From contig NZ_JAIVFX010000012.1 of the NCBI RefSeq assembly GCF_020829625.1, forward strand, positions 1-64,000: a stretch of DNA of 64,000 nucleotides, written 5' to 3'. Shown here piece by piece: positions 8,748 to 16,888 of this stretch. Origin of the DNA: Nostoc sp. XA010. Its GTDB lineage: Bacteria > Cyanobacteriota > Cyanobacteriia > Cyanobacteriales > Nostocaceae. Under the pieces are notes generated by a model. The model worked only from the letters and a program-made list of their open reading frames with translations, was not told the DNA's origin and made no database searches. How positions within the stretch are numbered: position 1 is the first letter of the stretch; the number at the start of each line of letters is the position of its first letter. Both the position numbers and the translations under genes were made by a program.

Positions 8748-9080
8748 TCAACTGTTTCCCAGTGTTAACACTCCCGCCGGAAAATCCACCACTAAACGTC
8801 GATTTTTTAGCCACTGACGGCCGAGTAAAAGTTCCGAAACTCCATCGCCTGCATAAACCGGGATATTAAACTCTTGTCCATCTATTCGGACTTTTCCAGC
8901 GTAGATATCAAACTTTGCTTCCCCCTTTGCTAGTTGCATATTTTGTTCACCTAAATACACCCAATTAAATTCCTCTAAATCCTGCTTCTCAATGGCTAGC
9001 CAGCCTGAAAATCCTGTATATAGCATGGCATCGACAGATAATTCTACACCATCTACAGTTCTAAACTTATGTAATCCTTT
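8748..9080 (-). pseudogene. degenerate retroviral-type (clan AA) aspartic protease
   Basis: An open frame of 110 codons resembling small cyanobacterial aspartyl proteases of the retropepsin-like type. Visible blocks are SVDAMLYTGFSGWLA, FDIYAGKVRIDGQEF and LLGRQWLKNRRLVVDFP. The catalytic Asp of the DTG motif is Tyr (LYTGFS), a one-base change from GAT to TAT. The frame opens after a TGA without a suitable upstream start: the only ATG (to 9026) would begin three residues before the motif and drop the first strand. It is therefore probably inactive. It lies downstream of the rolling-circle Rep gene. Confidence 0.7.
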
Positions 9081-9119
9081 TCATGTAAGGATTATGAGGC
9101 TGTTCTTGTATCGCTGATG

Positions 9120-10106
9120 TCACTCTATATTAAATCTTTGTAACTTGCGCTCCCATCGGAAATACAAACTTTCTCCATCCACCTCATCTGTCTCTTCACT
9201 TTCATCAATGAGGTCTTGGTTTTTCTCCTCTAATTCGCGCATATACTGCCTGAGTATACCCCCAACAGCGATCGCTCTACTTTTATGTAACTGACGGGTT
9301 AACTCTAAAAACCATTCCCTATCACCCACCAAATCTGACTCTTTCACCTGATACTTGAGAATTTCTGGGATAAGTAGTGAAGGGTTATGATGTTTTGCGA
9401 TCGCGCTAGTATGAACAACAGGCTGATAATCAATCCGTAAGCACTGCTGCCATAACGTTACCCATTTGGCATGAGAAAGATAGCTATGACTGAAATACGA
9501 AGGCGGCACCATTGCCAAAATATGTAAATGCGGGTGTGCTGAGACTCCATCTCTACCTTTAGTTACTTCGATAGATTTCACCCAACCTTTCGCAGGCCAT
9601 GCTTTCAATTCAGTGAATCGCTTAAAAGCTTTATTTATCGAATCCAAGTTTTCCTTGAGTTCTTCAATCTGGCAATTTTTTACAGTCAAGGTAACAAATA
9701 ACCAACGGTGCTTGGGATAATCAGTAACAACCTGTGGGAGAATTTTGTAAGCCCTTGCTTTCCACATGAGTGATCGCCGCCACTGACAAACCGGACAATG
9801 ACGAACTCTACAGAATCGTGCATCTGATAGCTTTAACTTGAAAATACCTTCCGATTCATCTGGCACTAATTGAAACTTTAGCAACTCGGAACATATCCTC
9901 ATTCGCCAAGCATACTGCTGAAAATAATCTTCGTCTGCTTTGGCATAATAATGCAAGACTTTATCAATATTACTTCTGTGCTTGTCCCAGATTTTACCTA
10001 TAGGCGAAACTTTAGATAAGCTCTGTACATTTTGATTTTGTTGGAACTTATTTTGAGACGATATATTAAAAGCAATAAAGTTATTGTCTGAGGTTTGAGC
10101 AAACAC
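9120..10106 (-). CDS. rolling-circle replication initiator-like protein (Rep_1 / HUH superfamily)
   Basis: A 328-residue plasmid-type Rep. After a Cys cluster (C99, C104, C107; FCRVRHCPVCQWRRS) come motif 1 FVTLTVKN (~137-144), the HUH metal motif HPHLHILA (His193-Leu-His195) and a candidate nicking tyrosine in ILKYQVKESDL (Tyr252). Rep_1 proteins nick the leading-strand origin and stay bound through a 5'-phosphotyrosine. All core motifs are intact. A partial second copy lies immediately upstream. In a chromosomal setting this suggests an integrated small plasmid or Rep-based mobile element; no attachment site or other plasmid gene was recognised. Confidence 0.8.
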   Translation of the reverse strand: MFAQTSDNNFIAFNISSQNKFQQNQNVQSLSKVSPIGKIWDKHRSNIDKVLHYYAKADEDYFQQYAWRMRICSELLKFQLVPDESEGIFKLKLSDARFCRVRHCPVCQWRRSLMWKARAYKILPQVVTDYPKHRWLFVTLTVKNCQIEELKENLDSINKAFKRFTELKAWPAKGWVKSIEVTKGRDGVSAHPHLHILAMVPPSYFSHSYLSHAKWVTLWQQCLRIDYQPVVHTSAIAKHHNPSLLIPEILKYQVKESDLVGDREWFLELTRQLHKSRAIAVGGILRQYMRELEEKNQDLIDESEETDEVDGESLYFRWERKLQRFNIE

Positions 10107-10166
10107 GAAATCACCGAATCAGTTTGTATCAACGCCCCAAACTAACGCAAATTATACGCTCAAGCC

Positions 10167-10397
10167 TCAGTAACAGTATCTAGGGAAATATGAAGGTAAC
10201 ATCATTGCCAAAATATGTAAATACGGGTGTGCTAAGACTCCATCTTTACCTTTAGCCACTTCTGTAAACTTCACCCAACCTTTCGCAAACCATGCTTTTA
10301 ATTCATTCAATTTCTTAAAAGCCTTATTCATCGAATCCAAGTTTTCCCTGAGTTTCTGAATCTGGCAATTATTAAAAGCAATTTCGTCTTTGTCCAA
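10167..10397 (-). pseudogene. truncated, mutated copy of the Rep HUH region
   Basis: A 76-codon frame matching residues ~144-205 of the neighbouring Rep almost position for position (NCQIQKLRENLDSMNKAFKK; AKGWVKFTEVAKGKDG). The metal motif is HPYLHIL instead of HPHLHIL, so the first His of the HUH pair is lost. Motif 1, the tyrosine region and the rest are absent. It is a remnant of a duplicated or second Rep gene, 60 bases upstream of the intact one in the same orientation. Confidence 0.8.
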
Positions 10398-10423
10398 CCA
10401 TAGATAGCCTTGGCCCGGAAAAC

Positions 10424-11011
10424 ATGTCAGATTACTTGAATAAGTACCAAAAGTCTGACAGGAAAACCATACTAATGAGAATTTGGGCTACTACTGCTGT
10501 GCTAGTTTCTTCTTGGCTAATATTTGGCGTCATAGGTTCTAAGCCAATCAACGCTACTTCTGTTTTGGTGGAAAATGTTATCTCATCTCCTGCACCAACC
10601 AATACAAAACAGATTACTGTTAGTAACACTGAGTTCGGGCTGAAGAGAGTTGACGCCAAAGGGAACGTTACCATTTTGCGGACAACAAAAGTGCCACTTC
10701 AGCAAGGAAACGCCTACGGATGGCGGATTAAGCTCAAAGACTACCAAGGTGAAGTGAAATGGCGCGAAGTCTTGCGTTTACCAAAACCTCCAGAAACTTG
10801 GGGTACAGATAACGGTGAAGACTTTTCAATATCAGCAGATGGCACTACATCTGTGACACGGCGCACACAGTCGGCTCCAAACGGTGTGATTGAGAATTTT
10901 TGGACGATCGCTCCTGGCGATCCGCTTGGTAAGCATAGAATAGAGGTTTATATTGATGACCGTTTGATCGGTACTTTCGAGTTTGAAATTGTTCCAGTAA
11001 AGCAGATATGA
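10424..11011 (+). CDS. hypothetical exported/anchored beta-rich protein
   Basis: 195 residues. A basic N-terminus and one hydrophobic segment (~18-40) precede a likely cleavage site (INATS), so it is secreted or membrane anchored. The rest is beta-rich, with a conserved-looking core (VPLQQGNAYGWRIKLKDY, PKPPETWGTD) and an Ig-like closing strand pattern (APGDPLGKHRIEVYIDDRLI). I do not recognise a family. It starts 26 bases from the divergent Rep fragment, so its promoter lies within that remnant. A purine-rich repeat-like stretch follows the stop. Confidence 0.65.
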   Translation: MSDYLNKYQKSDRKTILMRIWATTAVLVSSWLIFGVIGSKPINATSVLVENVISSPAPTNTKQITVSNTEFGLKRVDAKGNVTILRTTKVPLQQGNAYGWRIKLKDYQGEVKWREVLRLPKPPETWGTDNGEDFSISADGTTSVTRRTQSAPNGVIENFWTIAPGDPLGKHRIEVYIDDRLIGTFEFEIVPVKQI

Positions 11012-11156
11012 AGGGCATTGGGCATATGGAGAAGAGGCAGAGGGGCAGGGGGAAGGGTGCAGAAAAGAGGAACATCCCCCTACTCCCTTGCTTCTTCTTT
11101 TCCCCTTAAACTTAAGCTGGAGAGTATCTTAGAGATAGAAGTTTGATTCTTGTTGG

Positions 11157-11480
11157 GTGGCGATCGTGAATACAGAGGAATTCCTGCGATTGATCGAAAA
11201 TCAGCGCCCATGTCTTCAGACACTGCCAAAAGGTCTGCAAGCAATGTGGTATGACAACAAAGGTGATTGGAACAAAGCTCATGAAATAGTTCAAAATGCC
11301 AGCGATGCTGATAGTGCCTGGGTTCATGCTTACCTGCACCGCAAAGAAGGCGATTTGAACAATGCCCATTTCTGGTATCGTCGCAGTGGTCAGTCAGAGT
11401 TTTTAGGAGAACTAAGCCAGGAATGGGAACAAATAACTTCTGTATTGCTAAGGAAGGTGAACGCAACGCATGAATGCTGA
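11157..11480 (+). CDS. hypothetical TPR/Sel1-like small protein, overlaps the pentapeptide gene
   Basis: 107 residues beginning with GTG; a second GTG three codons on is equally possible. The middle (WNKAHEIVQNASDADSAWVH, AYLHRKEGDLNNAHFWYRRSG) reads as two helix-turn-helix units of the SEL1/TPR kind, suggesting a protein-protein contact role. No catalytic motif, signal or membrane segment is visible. Its last four codons overlap the start of the pentapeptide-repeat gene by 11 bases, which points to translational coupling and a shared function. Function unknown. Confidence 0.7.
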   Translation: MAIVNTEEFLRLIENQRPCLQTLPKGLQAMWYDNKGDWNKAHEIVQNASDADSAWVHAYLHRKEGDLNNAHFWYRRSGQSEFLGELSQEWEQITSVLLRKVNATHEC

Positions 11481-11838
11481 GGAATTAAAACGGCGTTTTG
11501 CCGCAGGAGAAAGATATTTTCCAGCCGTCAACTTGAGTAGGAACAGGCTGATTGGAGCCTATTTGCCTGGAATCAATTTATGGGGTTGTGACTTGAGTGG
11601 AGCGAACCTAGCTAAAGCTAAACTCTGGGGAGCAGATTTAAGTAGAGCTAACTTAGCCAAAGCAAACTTGACCAGAGCTAATTTGAGCGGTGTCAAACTC
11701 AATGAAGCAAATCTCCGGGGAGCAAAACTCAACTATGCCAAGTTGTATGGAGCGAATCTGACTGGTGCTTACTACGATGACAGCACGCGGTTTTCTAGAG
11801 GTTTTGACCCCATTAGTCAAAATATGCGAAAGGTGTGA
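11470..11838 (+). CDS. pentapeptide repeat protein
   Basis: 122 residues. Roughly positions 18-100 are a run of A(D/N)LxX pentapeptides (LSGANLAKAKLWGADLSRAN and onward), about 15 units, which should fold as a right-handed quadrilateral beta-helix. The N-terminus (MNAEELKRRFAAGERYFPAV) is the usual cap found in cyanobacterial members. Such proteins are cytosolic or lumenal and functionally diverse; no specific role can be assigned. It overlaps the preceding gene by 11 bases. Its stop is followed at once by GGGGACTGGGGATT tandem repeats. Confidence 0.85.
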   Translation: MNAEELKRRFAAGERYFPAVNLSRNRLIGAYLPGINLWGCDLSGANLAKAKLWGADLSRANLAKANLTRANLSGVKLNEANLRGAKLNYAKLYGANLTGAYYDDSTRFSRGFDPISQNMRKV

Positions 11839-11878
11839 AGGGGACTGGGGATTGGGGACTGGGGATTGGGGACTGGGA
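11839..11878. repeat. tandem repeat, unit GGGGACTGGGGATT
   Basis: Nearly three copies of a 14-bp (2x7) STRR unit start directly after the TGA of the pentapeptide gene. Confidence 0.8.
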
Positions 11879-11969
11879 AAAAGTTTTTTAAAATTGGTGG
11901 TGGGTAAGAGCAACCACCATAATTTTTTGATTTGGTATCTAATCCCTAATTCCGAGTCCCCAGACCTTT

Positions 11970-12962
11970 TTAAATAACTGATTTTGATACATGTTGATGT
12001 GAGCCATCTAACATAGACGATATCAACATTTGTTCAAAAACTTTGGAAAGAGCAGTTTGAAAACGTTGACGATGCTTGAGTTTGAAAAAAGGTCGAACTA
12101 TTTCTGCGTAGGCGTAGCCAGCCCTAGGCATCGCACCGTTACTCTCTCTATTATCAATCACTCGAATTGCCCGCAGAGTTCCCAACTGGATTTCTTTTTT
12201 TACCATCAACTCAGAAATTCCAATTGCACCGACCCCTTCTTCGATCGCTGCTTTTGTCATCTCTCCACTATTGAACACTAAAATTACATCCAGTTCACTA
12301 AGATTAATTCCCCAATTTTGTAGGGCTTCCTCAAACCTTTGCTGGGTTCCAGAACCTGGTTCTCGCATCACCCAAAGGGTTTGAGTTAATTGGCTTAAGT
12401 CAATTTCTCCCCACTCAAACCAAGGATGTTTTTGACCTACTACAATTTGTAAGCGATCGCTCCCCACTATTTCATACTCTAGAGTACTTTGAAGCGCTGG
12501 CTTCACATCTCCTTCTACTAAACCCAAATCAAACTGTCCTGTCGCCGTTCCCATACAAATCTCTTCTGTATTGGCAAGGCTACAGTTAATCTGGATACCC
12601 GGATATTGGCTTTTAAACTCACTAATCTTACTTGGTAGCCAGTAGTTACCAATTGTCAGACTTGACCCTAATTTCAACTCACCCCGTTGCAGATTGTTCA
12701 ATTCTCGCAATCCCCTTTCAGTCAAGGAAACTTGATCGAGAATTTTCTGTGCTTCCACTTGCAGTAATTTGCCAGCCTCAGCAATCTCGATATGACGGCC
12801 AATCCGATGGAACAGTTTCACTCCGTATTCTTGCTCTAAGTTGTGGATTGCTGCGCTGACGGCAGGTTGTGTAATATAAAGCTCCTCTGCTGCGCGAGTA
12901 AAGTGTAAGTGCTGCGCCACAGCCAGAAAAATCTTTAACTGCTCAAGCGTCATTCCTGCCAT
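11970..12962 (-). CDS. LysR family transcriptional regulator
   Basis: A 330-residue LysR-type regulator. It has a winged HTH at ~4-63 (LEQLKIFLAVAQHLHFTRAA, QPAVSAAIHNLE) and a periplasmic-binding-like effector domain at ~93-300. It is divergent from the CadD-type transporter gene across a 280-base gap, the usual layout for a LysR protein controlling its neighbour. That link is inference, and the intervening gap contains STRR sequence. It is not close to CmpR in its N-terminus, so it need not relate to the cmp genes at 31-37 kb. Start: ATG of MAGMTLEQL; the internal Met4 is an alternative. Confidence 0.88.
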   Translation of the reverse strand: MAGMTLEQLKIFLAVAQHLHFTRAAEELYITQPAVSAAIHNLEQEYGVKLFHRIGRHIEIAEAGKLLQVEAQKILDQVSLTERGLRELNNLQRGELKLGSSLTIGNYWLPSKISEFKSQYPGIQINCSLANTEEICMGTATGQFDLGLVEGDVKPALQSTLEYEIVGSDRLQIVVGQKHPWFEWGEIDLSQLTQTLWVMREPGSGTQQRFEEALQNWGINLSELDVILVFNSGEMTKAAIEEGVGAIGISELMVKKEIQLGTLRAIRVIDNRESNGAMPRAGYAYAEIVRPFFKLKHRQRFQTALSKVFEQMLISSMLDGSHQHVSKSVI

Positions 12963-13100
12963 TTATGGTATCCCTACAACTTGGTGTAAAATTTTTAATC
13001 ACTTTCATTTATCATTTTGACAAACAAAAGCATTTGATTCTATCGGTTAGTTTGACTAAAGTATAAATCAAAGCTTCGGCACAGACTCAAACGACCAAGT

Positions 13101-13160
13101 AGAGAGCAGGGGAGGCAGGGGGAGCAGGGGGAGCAGGGAGCAGGGAGCAAGGGAGAAGAG
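13101..13160. repeat. STRR array, GGGGAGCAGG type
   Basis: Imperfect 7-9 bp tandem units (GCAGGGGGAGCAGGGGGAGC and continuing) in the LysR-CadD gap. The same purine-rich repeat recurs at 11030-11070, 28209-28320, 62715-62740 and, in opposite orientation, inside the dihydroorotase-like gene near 58680. Confidence 0.75.
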
Positions 13161-13242
13161 TTTTCCCTCTACCCCCCGCACCCTGCCCCTCTGCCTCTTT
13201 CCCATGCCCAATGCCCAAGCATGAAAATAAGGACTTCCACAA

Positions 13243-13932
13243 ATGAGCGATTTCGTAACTGCAATTATCACAGGGATTACCGCATTCACTGCCACCAACA
13301 TCGATGATATCGTCATTCTGACGTTGCTTTTTTCACAAATAAATAAAACGTTCCGCAATCGTCACATCTTTGCTGGCCAGTATCTCGGTTTTGCTGCATT
13401 AATTATTGCTAGCCTTCCCGGTTTTTTCGGTGGACTAATTATACCGCAAGACTGGATTAGACTACTTGGTTTAATGCCAATAATCATTGGTGTGAGTAGT
13501 TTACTAAAACGCGAAGAGGATTCACCAGAGGAATCTGAAGAAGAAACCGAACCGTCTTGTCCCTCTATACTTGCCAGTTTTATCTCTCCACAAACATGTA
13601 ATGTAGCTGCGATCGCCTTTGCCAATGGTAGTGATAATATCAGCGTCTACGTGCCCCTGTTTGCCAACTCAGAATTAGATAGTCTGCTGGTAATACTAAG
13701 TGTATTTTTTACAATGGTAGGTGTCTGGTGTTATACCGCTTACAAGTTAACTTACTTGTCTGCGATCGCCCACTTTTTAACAGAGAATGGCAATACTTTT
13801 GTGCCATGTATATTGATTGGACTCGGTATATTTATTGTTACAGAGAATGTTACTTGGACTCTTTTATCTGTAGTTTCTAGTTATATATTTTCATTGATTT
13901 TAGGTTTCAATACTCAGCCATCGATTGAATAA
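13243..13932 (+). CDS. CadD family cadmium resistance/cation transporter
   Basis: A 229-residue membrane protein of the CadD family with about five to six hydrophobic segments. The N-terminal FTATNIDDIVILTLLFSQ and the mid-protein AIAFANGSDNISVYVPLFA carry the Asn-Asp-Asn type signatures of this family. An acidic loop (EEDSPEESEEETE, ~90-105) lies between them and could bind cations. CadD proteins export or sequester cadmium; the substrate here is not proven. AAGGA lies nine bases before the ATG. Likely partner: the divergent LysR regulator. Confidence 0.8.
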   Translation: MSDFVTAIITGITAFTATNIDDIVILTLLFSQINKTFRNRHIFAGQYLGFAALIIASLPGFFGGLIIPQDWIRLLGLMPIIIGVSSLLKREEDSPEESEEETEPSCPSILASFISPQTCNVAAIAFANGSDNISVYVPLFANSELDSLLVILSVFFTMVGVWCYTAYKLTYLSAIAHFLTENGNTFVPCILIGLGIFIVTENVTWTLLSVVSSYIFSLILGFNTQPSIE

Positions 13933-13966
13933 CAAGAAAAACTAAGTATCTAAGTAGAGGTGCATC

Positions 13967-14698
13967 ATGATTTTTTTTACTAAAATCAATTCCAAACTGC
14001 AAAAAATATTATCCATCAACAGGAATCAAAACATGAAAATCTGGAAATCTCTGCTAATTGTCTTGATGATTTTCGTGAATCTCGCCTTTGCTCAACCTTC
14101 TTTTGCTGATCGACCGAAGTTTAGCAAAAACCCTGACTATATCGAAGTGACTAAAGCTCTGAAAGAACTCTCTCAGACAAAAGATGCCCAAACTCAAGTT
14201 GAAGGTCTTACACCAGAAGAAATTCAAAAGAGAACCGAAGAATTAACACTGCAAAAATATGCTTTAGAGACGGGAATCAACTGGGGTCAATGCGAGAACC
14301 AAACAGGTAATACCATAGCTGTATATGGCAAAAGACCAAATGATGAAGACGAAGAAGAAGATGCCGTATACGACAATAACCTGTATTTTCTAGCTAATGG
14401 TCAGTCCACTAAAAATAACTGGGATTGTGATGGCATCTATCTAGCGAATGATGTCAAAGTAGCAAATTTCACTTCTAATCCTAATGGGCAAGGTCAAGAA
14501 TTGACAGGACCGATTGCTCTAAAAATACTTGATGGAACTCAGTTGGTGATTAAAACAAATCCAGATACTGGTGCGATTGACTTAAATGTTCCGACTGTGA
14601 AAGTTCTTAACAGCAAAACGGCTAATTGGTTTATCCCAGATATATCGCAGGCTCTCATAAATACACGAGTTCCTAATGCGCCTAGCAATCAGTCTTGA
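13967..14698 (+). CDS. hypothetical secreted protein
   Basis: 243 residues from the first ATG. A second ATG 22 codons on (14033, MKIWKSLLIVLMIFVNLAFA) starts a textbook signal peptide cleaved near AQPSFA-DRP, with AGGA eight bases before it, so the mature reading may begin there. The mature part has a helical segment (~50-95), two Cys in NWGQCENQTGN and NNWDCDGIYL that could pair, and an acidic loop (DEDEEEDAV). I do not recognise a family. It follows CadD by 34 bases on the same strand, possibly co-transcribed, and is followed by a strong terminator. Confidence 0.7.
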   Translation: MIFFTKINSKLQKILSINRNQNMKIWKSLLIVLMIFVNLAFAQPSFADRPKFSKNPDYIEVTKALKELSQTKDAQTQVEGLTPEEIQKRTEELTLQKYALETGINWGQCENQTGNTIAVYGKRPNDEDEEEDAVYDNNLYFLANGQSTKNNWDCDGIYLANDVKVANFTSNPNGQGQELTGPIALKILDGTQLVIKTNPDTGAIDLNVPTVKVLNSKTANWFIPDISQALINTRVPNAPSNQS

Positions 14699-14750
14699 GA
14701 TAGAACTGCATAATCTATTTTTGAATAATTGTTCTCAATTTAAATAGGGT

Positions 14751-14819
14751 AACAGCCAAAATCAGAGGATAAACCTGACTTGCACTGGTAAAAACCTCTC
14801 TGATATTGGCTGTTTTTTT
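14751..14819 (+). terminator. strong intrinsic terminator
   Basis: A long stem formed by AACAGCCAAAATCAGAGG and CCTCTCTGATATTGGCTGTT with small bulges, then seven T. It ends the CadD/secreted-protein transcription unit. Confidence 0.85.
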
Positions 14820-15017
14820 CACTTTATCTATCCTCAATCTTAGGCTTGTTTTATTTAGATATCTGCATTAAAATAAATTTTGAGAAAAAAGTACAATCAC
14901 AACAGGTATATTTCATTAGCGCAACTATTGCGCTGGGTGCAAGTCATCTGGAAGGAGATTTGCTATTACCTCCACATTTTTTTGATAAGAGCCGCTTTGG
15001 GGATAAAGGTGTTATTG

Positions 15018-15446
15018 ATGCAGTTAAAATCGAAACCTACAGAAGAAGATAAAGATAAAAAAAAGCCAGGACGACTGAATCCGTCCCGAATTCGAGATCA
15101 CTTGGCAAATGAACGTACTTACCTCGCTTGGATGCGGACAGGGATCGCTCTTTTAGGTTTTGGTGTCGTCATCGTGCGTTTGCGTGCTTTCCAAGTACCT
15201 TTAATGCCGCGTCCTGGCAACGGCTGGAAGTTAGGTTTAGTCTTCTCGTTGGTGGGTTTGATTACCGTGTGGCTATCAACGGCACACTATTTCGCAGTCC
15301 GCCGTGATATCGAAGAAGATACTTATGAACCGACAGACCGTTGGGTGTTGCTGTTCAGTATCGCTGTGATGATTCTCGGCGCTGGAGTAATCTATTTTGT
15401 TTTTACAACTTCTTTAGATCCATCAAGTCCACTTATTCCTGAGTAA
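15018..15446 (+). CDS. DUF202 (YidH-like) small membrane protein
   Basis: 142 residues from the ATG at 15018, which has AAAGGTG nine bases upstream. A TTG at 14880 would add 46 residues that do not belong to the family. The protein has a charged N-terminus, the DUF202 signature DHLANERTYLAWMRTGIAL, and three membrane helices. Family members are inner-membrane proteins of unknown function. It lies tail-to-tail with the methyltransferase gene, 8 bases apart. Confidence 0.85.
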   Translation: MQLKSKPTEEDKDKKKPGRLNPSRIRDHLANERTYLAWMRTGIALLGFGVVIVRLRAFQVPLMPRPGNGWKLGLVFSLVGLITVWLSTAHYFAVRRDIEEDTYEPTDRWVLLFSIAVMILGAGVIYFVFTTSLDPSSPLIPE

Positions 15447-15454
15447 TAGTATTT

Positions 15455-16177
15455 TTAAAACCGCACTTTATATAACTCGAATAGTTCCCCTGATTTGTGC
15501 GTTACGACTTTAGCACCAGCCGCTTTAATCATTTTTTCCCACTTACCTAAAGGCTCTAAAAACACCTCAGCCCCCAAATAGGTTTCCAAAACTGCCCAAT
15601 CTTCTGCTAAAGGCTGTTCTGGATTGAGAACGTCAAACACAAAATGTCCACCTGGTTTTAATACGCGCTTGACTTCTGCTAGTACAGCATTCCAGTATTC
15701 GAGGGGAAAATAGCAGCTAAATCCTGTGGCGATCGCTAGATCAAACTGCTCTGGTGAGTAGTTTAACTGATGAGCTGCTCCCAACTCAACACCTTTGAAC
15801 AGCTTAGAATTCAACTGTGGCCCACGCGAATTAAGAGTATCCCGTGCCACATTACTGATTTCTTGCCCATGAAAAAATGCTTGCCAATCCCGCCAAGGAT
15901 AGATTAAAAAGCTGATACCACAGCCAATATCTATACAGTGCTGGTTCTTTTTAGGTTCAGCAACTTCCCAGAAAGGGGAAGCAATTCTCCCTGAGAAACT
16001 ACCTCCAATCCACTCCCGGAATATCGGCATCGCCTGTACTTCTGCTGGGAGTTCAAAGGTTTCACGTTGATACTCCCGGTTAAAGCGATAGGCTATTTGG
16101 CCTAATCTTTCGTCCCAGTTGCTTGATTTAGGTGAACTAAAGAGATTTTGGAACTGCGAATCGGACTTTTTAGACAT
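15455..16177 (-). CDS. class I SAM-dependent methyltransferase
   Basis: 240 residues. Motif I is CIDIGCGISFLIYPW (residues 81-95), with acidic Glu/Asp positions following, a FDLAIATGFSCYFP motif and the post-motif VKRVLKPGGHFVFDVL. An N-terminal ~70-residue extension (WDERLGQIAYRFNREYQRE) precedes the Rossmann domain. The substrate is unknown. Cytosolic; transcribed alone. Confidence 0.8.
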   Translation of the reverse strand: MSKKSDSQFQNLFSSPKSSNWDERLGQIAYRFNREYQRETFELPAEVQAMPIFREWIGGSFSGRIASPFWEVAEPKKNQHCIDIGCGISFLIYPWRDWQAFFHGQEISNVARDTLNSRGPQLNSKLFKGVELGAAHQLNYSPEQFDLAIATGFSCYFPLEYWNAVLAEVKRVLKPGGHFVFDVLNPEQPLAEDWAVLETYLGAEVFLEPLGKWEKMIKAAGAKVVTHKSGELFELYKVRF

Positions 16178-16504
16178 TAGATTTTTATTACTTTTTAACT
16201 ACTTTAATCCAGTTCTAGTGTAGACAAAGTGCAAGCAGTAAGTTCTATGTTTTCATTGCCAGCGTACCGCTACGGACGGTATTAAATGTAAAGCGGTTGG
16301 TTCTTTATTTCTTGCACTATCGACACATCTTTATACAGAATGGATATTACCTATTCCCACTGCTGATGCTTCAGTCTTGAGAGCGAAAATTACGATTTGA
16401 TGTGAAGCATAACGAAGCTTTAAGAAGATACAGCATAGGCAGGCTGAGAAATTGCCTTGGGATGTTGTTTAAAATAAGCCTGGAGTTACTTGCAGATTAA
16501 CACT

Positions 16505-16831
16505 ATGGCAGAAATTCAGTTGGCGATTGAGGGTGAAGATGCGATTGCAGCAACAGAGGCGCTTTTGGCAATTCCTGGTATATCTGGTAACTATGCAGTG
16601 AATTCAGATACACCGGAAAGAGAAGGAGTAACAGCAACAGTTGCTACCATCGTTGGTATTGTTGGGGGTGCGATCGCAATTGCTGAACAAATCCGCAAGT
16701 GGTATCAAGAATATAAAGCCAAACAGTCTGGTAAAAGAATTGAAAAGGTGTTGATTGTCGGGCGCAATGGCAGACGACTCCTTTTAGAAGATGCAACCTT
16801 AGAAGAGATTCGCCAAATTTTAGAATCGTAG
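16505..16831 (+). CDS. small EACC1-like effector-associated protein
   Basis: 108 residues from the ATG at 16505. A TTG at 16490 with GGAG close by would add five. The layout is a short N-terminal alpha/beta part, a Gly/Ala-rich hydrophobic segment (TVATIVGIVGGAIAIAEQI, ~47-66), a Lys-rich stretch and a C-terminal beta-rich module (KVLIVGRNGRRLLLEDAT). This resembles the 'effector-associated constant component' EACC1 proteins described next to STAND NTPases and caspase-like effectors in predicted conflict systems. The resemblance is from recall and needs a profile search. It lies 57 bases upstream of the CHAT-STAND-TPR gene on the same strand. Confidence 0.55.
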   Translation: MAEIQLAIEGEDAIAATEALLAIPGISGNYAVNSDTPEREGVTATVATIVGIVGGAIAIAEQIRKWYQEYKAKQSGKRIEKVLIVGRNGRRLLLEDATLEEIRQILES

Positions 16832-16888
16832 AGACGGAATTGGGGGTGGTAAACTTGGGGTAAATACTGAAGTCGCAGGATTCAGAAC

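Noticed and set aside
11970..12962. Identification of the LysR regulator as CmpR
   Set aside because: Its N-terminal sequence does not look like CmpR and it lies 18 kb from cmpA beside a CadD transporter.
14880..15017. N-terminal extension of the DUF202 protein from a TTG
   Set aside because: The family begins near the ATG at 15018, which has its own ribosome binding site; the extra 46 residues show no conservation pattern.
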